From QHXM01 sp032160705 (lineage in GTDB: Bacteria; Acidobacteriota; Blastocatellia; Pyrinomonadales; Pyrinomonadaceae): DNA of 64,000 nt. Within the stretch, counting starts at the first letter, position 1. Each line of letters opens with the position of its first letter. A program made the translations under genes and the position numbers. Under the pieces are notes generated by a model that saw only the letters and a list, made by a program, of their open reading frames with translations, searched no databases and was not told the DNA's origin. Shown in pieces: positions 59,119 through 64,000 of this stretch. The DNA lies in the NCBI GenBank assembly GCA_032160705.1, contig JAVHVE010000002.1, positions 69,118 through 133,117 on the forward strand, given 5' to 3'.

Positions 59119-60036
59119 CTATTCCTCTTCCGGGACTGTTGCTCCTGACTGGAGGGCGCGAGCGCGCGGATGGTGACGGTCGTAGGTGGCGCGCATGTGA
59201 CGGTCTGTGATGTGCGTGTAGATTTGCGTGGTCGAGATGTCGCTGTGCCCCAGGAGCGCTTGGACTGAGCGTGAGTCTGCCCCGCGCTGCAAGAGGTGCG
59301 TGGCAAAGCTGTGGCGTAGCGTGTGCGGTGAAACGTGTTTGAGGCCGAGGCTCGCGCTGTAGCGTTTCAACATCGCCCAGGCGAACTGGCGAGTCAGCGG
59401 CGCTCCCGAACTGCTGAGAAACAGTTGCGGCTTATTTGCGTGTCCAGAGCGAGCGCGCGCCGCTGCGTGCTGCTGCAACCAGTGAACGGCGCTCTTGCCG
59501 ATGGGCACGCGCCGCTCCTTGCTTCCCTTCCCATGACAAACGACCAACCCCGCGTCCAGATTGAGGTCTGAACGTTTGAGCCCGACCAGTTCCGAAACGC
59601 GAAGACCTGCGGCGTACATCAGTTCCAGCATTGCGCGGTCACGGAGGCCTTCATCTGTCGAGGTGTCGGGCGCGGAAAGCAGCCCATCCATTTCCTCTTC
59701 GGTGAGAAACCTGGGCAGGTGCGCGCTGCCCTGCGGAGTGTTCAAATCTTCAGCCGGGTGTTTTTGAATGTGCCCGTCGAGCATCAGGAAACGGAAGAAG
59801 CCGCGCGCGGCGCTGACGGCGCGCGAGACAGAGGCAGGCGACAAGCCCTCGCGCGAGAGATCGGCGATCCAGCCCCTGAGGTCTGCGCGCGCCAGATTCC
59901 CGATTGTTTTGCCCTGAGCTTGAGCCCACGCTTCCAGTCGCGCCAGATCGCGCCCATAGCTTTCCAGAGAGGTTCGCGCCAGTCCCTTCTCTACCTGCAT
60001 GTAGCTCAGAAACTCACGCACCAGATCACGGATCAT
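59119..60036 (-). CDS. xerD: Tyrosine recombinase, XerD type
   Basis: A 305-residue site-specific recombinase. The N-terminal SAM-like core-binding domain (about 1-100; FLSYMQVEKGLARTSLESY) and catalytic domain (about 108-290) are complete: Arg-146 (AAGLRVSEL), Lys-170 (GKGSKERR), His-238/Arg-241 (HTLRHSFATHLL), His-264 (LGHSDISTT), Tyr-273 nucleophile (QIYTH). The length and N-terminal match suggest a chromosomal XerC/D-type dimer-resolution enzyme, not a phage integrase. A heptamer array precedes the start. The C terminus (PEEE) is acidic. Confidence 0.9.
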   Translation of the reverse strand: MIRDLVREFLSYMQVEKGLARTSLESYGRDLARLEAWAQAQGKTIGNLARADLRGWIADLSREGLSPASVSRAVSAARGFFRFLMLDGHIQKHPAEDLNTPQGSAHLPRFLTEEEMDGLLSAPDTSTDEGLRDRAMLELMYAAGLRVSELVGLKRSDLNLDAGLVVCHGKGSKERRVPIGKSAVHWLQQHAAARARSGHANKPQLFLSSSGAPLTRQFAWAMLKRYSASLGLKHVSPHTLRHSFATHLLQRGADSRSVQALLGHSDISTTQIYTHITDRHMRATYDRHHPRARALQSGATVPEEE

Positions 60037-60039
60037 ACG

Positions 60040-60177
60040 AAAGGCAGAATACAGGAGACAGGGGAAAAGCAGAAGTCAGGAGTCAGAAGACACGAGACAG
60101 AATGAAAGGGCGGAGAACCGCTTTCACAGATTTTCTTTTCTCCTGACTTCTGTATTCTGTCTTCTGTCTCCTGCTTT
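60040..60177. repeat. Heptamer inverted array H between the hemoglobin stop and the xerD start
   Basis: On the + strand, units CAGAATA, CAGGAGA, then CAGAAGT, CAGGAGT, CAGAAGA run to about 60102, and TTTCTCCTGACTTCTGTATTCTG, CTTCTGTCTCCTG run to 60175. Read from the minus strand, the array begins directly after the hemoglobin stop and ends ten or so bases before the xerD ATG. Confidence 0.85.
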
Positions 60178-60648
60178 TCACTTCTTGTCCACGATGTCCG
60201 GCTTGAGAGTGCCGAGGAGTTTGGCCAGTTCGTCTTGCTCCGCTTTCGGCACTTTGAATTTGTCGAGCGTTTCGGTGAGCAGCTTGACGGCGATTTTCCA
60301 GTCGTCGTCGGTGATGCCCAATCCTTCGTGCGAGGCTCTCATCGTGCGCCCGATGTAGATGCAGGGCCCGCCCGTCGCCGCGCATAATTGATCGAGCACA
60401 AGCTGGCGGATACGTTTGCGCGAATCCGTGCTGACCCCATTGAAGAAGCGCGTCAGTTGCTTATCGCTCACCAGCCGCCCGACGAAATCATCCGTCACCG
60501 CCGCCAGCGCGTCATAGCCTCCGAGCCGCTTGTAAAGACTCGCGGCCTCCTGCCGGTGAGCCGTTGTTTGCGCGCTCGCCTGCTCTGCGCCTCCAACCAC
60601 AAGCAAGAGAACAACCAGACCCAAGGAACGATGGAAACTCTTTTTCAT
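60178..60648 (-). CDS. Exported truncated (group 1) hemoglobin
   Basis: A 156-residue heme protein. A signal peptide (LGLVVLLLVVGGAEQASAQ) precedes a group 1 truncated globin (about 37-152): SLYKRLGGYDALAAVTDDF, LTRFFNGVS with the B/E helix residues, proximal His-107 in TMRASHEGLGI, and KAEQDELAKLL at the end. Most bacterial truncated hemoglobins are cytoplasmic, so the signal peptide is notable. It could handle NO or O2 in the periplasm. It may share a transcript with xerD, being on the same strand and downstream of the heptamer array. Confidence 0.85.
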   Translation of the reverse strand: MKKSFHRSLGLVVLLLVVGGAEQASAQTTAHRQEAASLYKRLGGYDALAAVTDDFVGRLVSDKQLTRFFNGVSTDSRKRIRQLVLDQLCAATGGPCIYIGRTMRASHEGLGITDDDWKIAVKLLTETLDKFKVPKAEQDELAKLLGTLKPDIVDKK

Positions 60649-60666
60649 AACCTCTCCTTTCTGAAT

Positions 60667-61641
60667 CTAGGAAGCAAATTGCCGACCTTGATGCTCCTTA
60701 GCTTCTCGCCCGGAGCGCAAACGGTTTCGCCGGTAGAGGGTGAATCCGAACCAAAGGCCGTAGAAGAACAGAAGAGATACGATTGCAGAGGCGGCGGCGG
60801 ATGTAGTGGACTCCGTCACTTTGCGCACGACCACGAACAAGTCGCCTGAGACGCCGAGCGCGAGCGGAATCATTGCCGCCACCAGGATGCGACTGGCGAA
60901 GCGGTGAAAATGTTTAGTCTCTTCGCCGCGCTCGACAATACGATGATATGCTGCGGGCGTCATCAACAGGACAGTACTGAGGGCGACCAGCGCGAGACTC
61001 GCGAGGTGCACGTATTTTGAAGACGACGGCAACTTCTCAAAGGCTTCCATCAACGTCGTGACGAATTGAAAGCCGAGCAGGGCTTGCGCGCCGGGCAGCA
61101 CAACACGGCATTCCGTCAGCACGTGCCTGATCTTGTCTGTTATTTTCGCGCCGCCGGATTCTGAATCCTTTTCTTTAGACATCTCTTGCTCCTCCCTGAT
61201 TTCAGGTTCGCGCTCCCCTCTGCGCTTCAACTCCAGCCCGTACCAGAAAAAGAGCGCGATCAGACTTGCGCCCATGCCAAGGCTGAGAGCACCAGTGCGA
61301 CCCAGCGTTTTTTCGGCAGAGACATAAATGTCAAGGCCGAGCGCAACGGCAAAAGGCAAGAGCGCAAAATTCATCACCTTCGTGGTGAAGCGGTGCAGCT
61401 CATTTGAATCTTCGCCTTCTTCGACGATGCGGTGATAAGCGCCGGGCGCGAGCAGCAACCCAAGCGCAATGAGCATCAGGCCAAGCGCGCTCACCTTGAG
61501 ATATTGCGATGAAAACGGGAGCTTCTCGAAGCCGGGTTCAAAGACGGAACGATATTGAAAGCCCAGCAGCACTTGAGAGCCAAGCACCAGCATCCGGCCT
61601 TCATCCAGCGCATTCTGTATCTTGTCTTTTAGTTTAGCCAA
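60667..61641 (-). CDS. Membrane protein with duplicated DUF6328-type domain
   Basis: A 324-residue integral membrane protein made of two copies of one unit: residues about 4-140 and 168-310. Each opens with KDKIQNALDEGRM/TDKIRHVLTECRV, then LVLGSQVLLGFQ/LPGAQALLGFQF, FEKLP-SS-Y, AYHRIVE-GE, HRF and a helix pair ending FFWYG/FFYGLW. Each half has about four membrane segments. The linker is charged (EPEIREEQEMSKEKDSE). The unit matches the DUF6328 type; its function is unknown. The hemoglobin gene begins 18 bases downstream, so the two may be co-transcribed. Confidence 0.8.
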   Translation of the reverse strand: MAKLKDKIQNALDEGRMLVLGSQVLLGFQYRSVFEPGFEKLPFSSQYLKVSALGLMLIALGLLLAPGAYHRIVEEGEDSNELHRFTTKVMNFALLPFAVALGLDIYVSAEKTLGRTGALSLGMGASLIALFFWYGLELKRRGEREPEIREEQEMSKEKDSESGGAKITDKIRHVLTECRVVLPGAQALLGFQFVTTLMEAFEKLPSSSKYVHLASLALVALSTVLLMTPAAYHRIVERGEETKHFHRFASRILVAAMIPLALGVSGDLFVVVRKVTESTTSAAASAIVSLLFFYGLWFGFTLYRRNRLRSGREAKEHQGRQFAS

Positions 61642-61752
61642 AGCATCACCACCCCCGCTCGTTCCAGTTGGCGCTCATTTTCTACTCTTGTTCGATTCAG
61701 ACGCAAGGGCTAACTTGGGCGAAATAAGCGACGGGCTGAAAGGGGAGGAAGA

Positions 61753-61829
61753 TAATCCACGAAGCCACACGAAACGACACAAAGCAAGGGCAGCGCCTTT
61801 CGTGTCGTTTCGTGTGGCTTCGTGGATTA
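61753..61829. repeat. Long perfect inverted repeat
   Basis: Arms 61753-61780 and 61802-61829 are 28-base complements (TAATCCACGAAGCC... against ...GGCTTCGTGGATTA) around a 21-base loop, with inner CACGAAACGACAC repeats of CACGAA. It lies between DUF6328 (-, start 61641) and the 62012 gene (-), upstream of the former, and may end transcription of the latter. Confidence 0.85.
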
Positions 61830-62011
61830 ATGTTTCGCGCGCTTCTTACCTAGAACCGGCGTTGGTGACGCTTGCGTTGAGGCGCAGGGCGAGATAACCG
61901 TACCACGTCTTTGCGGCTCAACGCGATACTTTTAGGTTTACAGTATCTTCAGTCCCTGCTTCGTCCTCTCGTTCATCTCTCTCATCACCCTTCAAATCTC
62001 AATCGCTCTGT

Positions 62012-62704
62012 TTACGCTTCCAACCGAAACTTTGTCTTCTTGTGCCAGAAGCTGTTCTCGTGACCGATGATGAAATGCGTCACGAATTCACCCTCGCGCA
62101 TTAACAACTCTGGATTTTTAATATCCGGCGGCAGATCAAAAACCAGCTCGGTTGTGTACGATTCGCCCGGACGCAAGGCAGTCGTGAGAGGTGTGCCGCT
62201 GCCTGCGGAAGCATCCAGCGCACGCTGTCCGTCAATTGATACGTCGTAACTGTTTCCCTGTCCGTCAAGCACAGTGACGACACGGCTGTTCGGCGTGAGC
62301 AACCCGTTGCCGCGCGTGGTGCTAATCGTCGTCTCGTCGAATCGCGTCCTGATGGTGACGACGTAAAAGATTCCTCCCGCGCCCTTTTCGTCCGGCGCAG
62401 CGCCTAACGTCTTCGTTTTCCTGATATTCGTCAAAGAGTAGGCGAGGTGACAGTCAATCTCGCAAAAGTGCTTCTCTTCGCCGAAGGCGAGCACCCGCTC
62501 GCGGCTGACGAAAGAAAACGTGAGCAGGAGCGCCAGATAAAGCCCCAGCCCGGTCATAGCCGCCAGGCCAATTTTTCTGGCGCGAGCGTGCTTGCGTGTT
62601 TTGAGCGCATGCAGAATGACCAGCGCCGCCAGCCCTAGAACAAAAGCAGTTCCCAGGAACGCTAAAACTCCAACCGCCGCTTCCAGATTGACGTTCGTGT
62701 TCAT
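62012..62704 (-). CDS. Membrane protein with DUF4352-like C-terminal domain
   Basis: A 230-residue protein. ATG 62704 is chosen because GAGGAGAG precedes it; a longer frame to 62794 adds nothing recognisable. Two membrane segments (AAVGVLAFLGTAFVLGLAALVI; LGLYLALLLTFSFV) precede a CEIDCH motif and a beta domain (about 110-230; IFYVVTIRTRFDETTI, GESYTTELVFDLPPDIKNPELL) resembling DUF4352/Ig-like ligand domains. The CxxxCH could hold a metal. The function is unknown. The wHTH/membrane operon lies downstream on the chromosome side (62811). Confidence 0.65.
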   Translation of the reverse strand: MNTNVNLEAAVGVLAFLGTAFVLGLAALVILHALKTRKHARARKIGLAAMTGLGLYLALLLTFSFVSRERVLAFGEEKHFCEIDCHLAYSLTNIRKTKTLGAAPDEKGAGGIFYVVTIRTRFDETTISTTRGNGLLTPNSRVVTVLDGQGNSYDVSIDGQRALDASAGSGTPLTTALRPGESYTTELVFDLPPDIKNPELLMREGEFVTHFIIGHENSFWHKKTKFRLEA

Positions 62705-62810
62705 CCTTTTCTCTCCTCTCGCCGGAAAAGCTGCCACATCAAACCCGTCCGTCGAATTAAGTAAAGAGCTTTGCTCGGTAAAGTCGCAGGGCAAAAAAAA
62801 GCGCCGCCTT

Positions 62811-63209
62811 TCAAGAGGGCGGGCGCATTGTTTGAATCAGTGCTTCCATGTGGTTGAGATATTGTTCGAGAGCTTTGCGCCCTGACTTGGTCAGCCGGTA
62901 TTCAGTCTTCGGCGTGCGCCCGTCGAAAGATTTGGTGCAGGCGATGTAGCCCGCATCTTCCAGTTTGCGCGCGTGGACGCTCAGGTTGCCGTCGGTCGTC
63001 TTCACCAAACTCTTGAGATCGTTGAAGGTCAAAGATTCGTTGACGGCCAGCGCGCTGATGATGCCTAAGCGCGAGCGCTCGTGAATCAATCTCTCAAACC
63101 TCTGGTGCGGCGCACTATCGGTTGCGCTCCCGCCCACATTCTCAAGCTTGCCGTCAGCCGCGCGACCCTTTCGCGTGGGCTCTTTTTTTAAAGCGTTCTG
63201 TCTAGCCAC
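62811..63209 (-). CDS. Winged-helix transcription regulator (HTH_34-like)
   Basis: A 132-residue regulator with a basic N terminus, and a winged helix (about 38-125) whose ERLIHERSRLGIISALAVNE, LKSLVKTTDGNLSVHARKL and KTEYRLTKSGRKALEQYL segments are of the type paired with membrane proteins in Acidobacteriota. It overlaps the membrane-protein gene by eight bases, so the two are translationally coupled. By analogy with known pairs it may control its own operon. Confidence 0.85.
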   Translation of the reverse strand: MARQNALKKEPTRKGRAADGKLENVGGSATDSAPHQRFERLIHERSRLGIISALAVNESLTFNDLKSLVKTTDGNLSVHARKLEDAGYIACTKSFDGRTPKTEYRLTKSGRKALEQYLNHMEALIQTMRPPS

Positions 63210-63822
63210 CGTGCCTCCTGGCGATAACGATGCCGAAGATGATATGCAGGCCGCCGAAGCCTGCGGCCATCAAATAATTTCCCCACGCTGCCGGAGCAAA
63301 CAAAGCGACTGCGCCCAGCAGCATAAAACAAATCCCCATCACGGGAACGATTTTGACGGAAAAGGCTCCGCCCGTGACCACTCCTGTGCCGTAAAGCAAG
63401 AGCCACATTCCCGGCAAAGTATTCAAAAGCCCCGCGCGATAGAGCACGATTGTCAGCAGCACGCCGACCAAAATCGGCGGTGAATAGCTCAGCGCGAATT
63501 TGCGCCCAGGCCCTGACAGCAGCGGCGTTTCCGCCCGTCGCGCTTTACGATCCATCGCCCAGCCGCCGATGATGAGCGCCAGCAACGCTTCGACCACCCA
63601 CGTCGCCAGCCACAGATTCCTTGCAGGTTGCTGCGATGCGATAAGCGCCGCGAGGAGAGCCGTCACTCCCATGATAACTCCGCCCCAGCCCGGCACGGCG
63701 GTGAACGAAGAGGCGCGCTCCATCGTCTCGCGGATGAATCGCAGATTAGCAATCGCCCGATCATGCAAGGCCGGTGGTTCTTCTGGCTCGACGCGCGCCG
63801 GAAACTGATGAAGGGAGGCCAT
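63202..63822 (-). CDS. Integral membrane protein coupled to the wHTH regulator
   Basis: A 206-residue protein with a hydrophilic N-terminal segment (about 1-35) and about five membrane helices (VIMGVTALLAALIAS, WVVEALLALIIGG, ILVGVLLTIVLY, GMWLLLYGTGVVTGGAF, GICFMLLGAVALFAPAA, GFGGLHIIFGIVI). The last residues overlap the regulator start, an arrangement often seen with one-component membrane/HTH pairs. The function is unknown. The start ATG 63822 lies among T/A-rich sequence with no clear ribosome site. Confidence 0.75.
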   Translation of the reverse strand: MASLHQFPARVEPEEPPALHDRAIANLRFIRETMERASSFTAVPGWGGVIMGVTALLAALIASQQPARNLWLATWVVEALLALIIGGWAMDRKARRAETPLLSGPGRKFALSYSPPILVGVLLTIVLYRAGLLNTLPGMWLLLYGTGVVTGGAFSVKIVPVMGICFMLLGAVALFAPAAWGNYLMAAGFGGLHIIFGIVIARRHGG

Positions 63823-63964
63823 GCGCCAAATAATACGCCGAATTTTTATCTTATCAAGTACTTTATTTCATAAAGCAAACGACGACAAAGCAGGACGTGC
63901 CTGATGGTCTTTGACAACTCGATTCGATAATTATTCCTCTCCCCGAAGGGGAGAAATAAGATAG

Positions 63965-64000
63965 CCGGGGGCGGCGCAAATTACCAATTTCGCCGCCCCC
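63965..64000. repeat. Edge of a concentric palindrome element (cut by window)
   Basis: GGGGGCGGCGCAAATT faces AATTTCGCCGCCCCC at the right edge. The sequence CCGGGGGCGGCGCAAA also occurs in element 1 (7744-7760). The rest of the element lies outside the window. Confidence 0.6.

Noticed and set aside
59119..60036. Phage integrase marking a prophage or integrative element
   Set aside because: The protein matches chromosomal XerC/D in length and motifs; no phage genes, excisionase or att duplication lie beside it.

Overview
The window looks like chromosomal DNA of an Acidobacteriota member, most likely of the Blastocatellia type. This is inferred from gene content: two secreted von Willebrand A proteins of the acidobacterial VWFA-related kind, many small lipoproteins, DUF4388 and zinc-ribbon membrane proteins, a stressosome operon, and an RNase E/G with a very large acidic/basic insert. 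The DNA is moderately GC-rich, and gene strand switches often. No rRNA, CRISPR array or recognisable insertion sequence was seen.

Layout. 1-5 kb: tetraheme cytochrome lipoprotein, small lipoproteins, a 714-residue zinc peptidase. 5-11 kb (minus): FdhF/YdeP-like molybdopterin oxidoreductase, anchored metallopeptidase, REC-PAS-GGDEF-EAL regulator. 11.8-16 kb: rne/rng and an alpha/beta hydrolase lacking the usual catalytic His. 16-23 kb: stressosome operon rsbR-rsbS-rsbT, an RsbT-like/PP2C fusion, an RsbT-like/histidine-kinase fusion, then mpl and a DICT-domain protein. 23-31 kb: Ser/Thr kinase, two Crp/Fnr regulators, pseudo-receiver, pta, VWA protein. 32-38 kb: REC-HD-GYP regulator, tRNA-Leu, a secreted kinase-like/phosphatase pair, thyA, a Bcp-type peroxiredoxin with an iron-trafficking-like protein. 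38-48 kb: DUF4388 pair, glycine-zipper proteins, flavin amine oxidase, Cys-rich and BON lipoproteins. 48-53 kb: three tandem amidohydrolase-like proteins. 53-64 kb: zinc-ribbon membrane proteins, second VWA protein, tRNA-Arg with a neighbouring HNH gene and a second tRNA 3' end, XerD-type recombinase, exported truncated hemoglobin, DUF6328 duplication, and a membrane protein/wHTH operon.

Two non-coding architectures stand out. (1) Arrays of 7-base units (for example CAGTTTT, GTGACAG, CAGGAGT, NNGATGC) facing their reverse complements form long hairpins between genes, often starting at or inside the upstream stop codon and ending 4-20 bases before the next start codon. Five such arrays lie between successive genes from rne to mpl, and one follows mpl. 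(2) Concentric palindrome elements, in which short perfect palindromes are nested inside longer inverted arms, occur at 7593-7808, 15910-16069, 31758-31997, 42432-42503 and at the right end.

Signalling is the main functional theme: a stressosome with downstream kinase/phosphatase outputs, two c-di-GMP regulators sharing closely similar receiver domains, a Pkn-type kinase and Crp/Fnr proteins. All functional calls rest on motif reading of the translated sequence; no database search was run.
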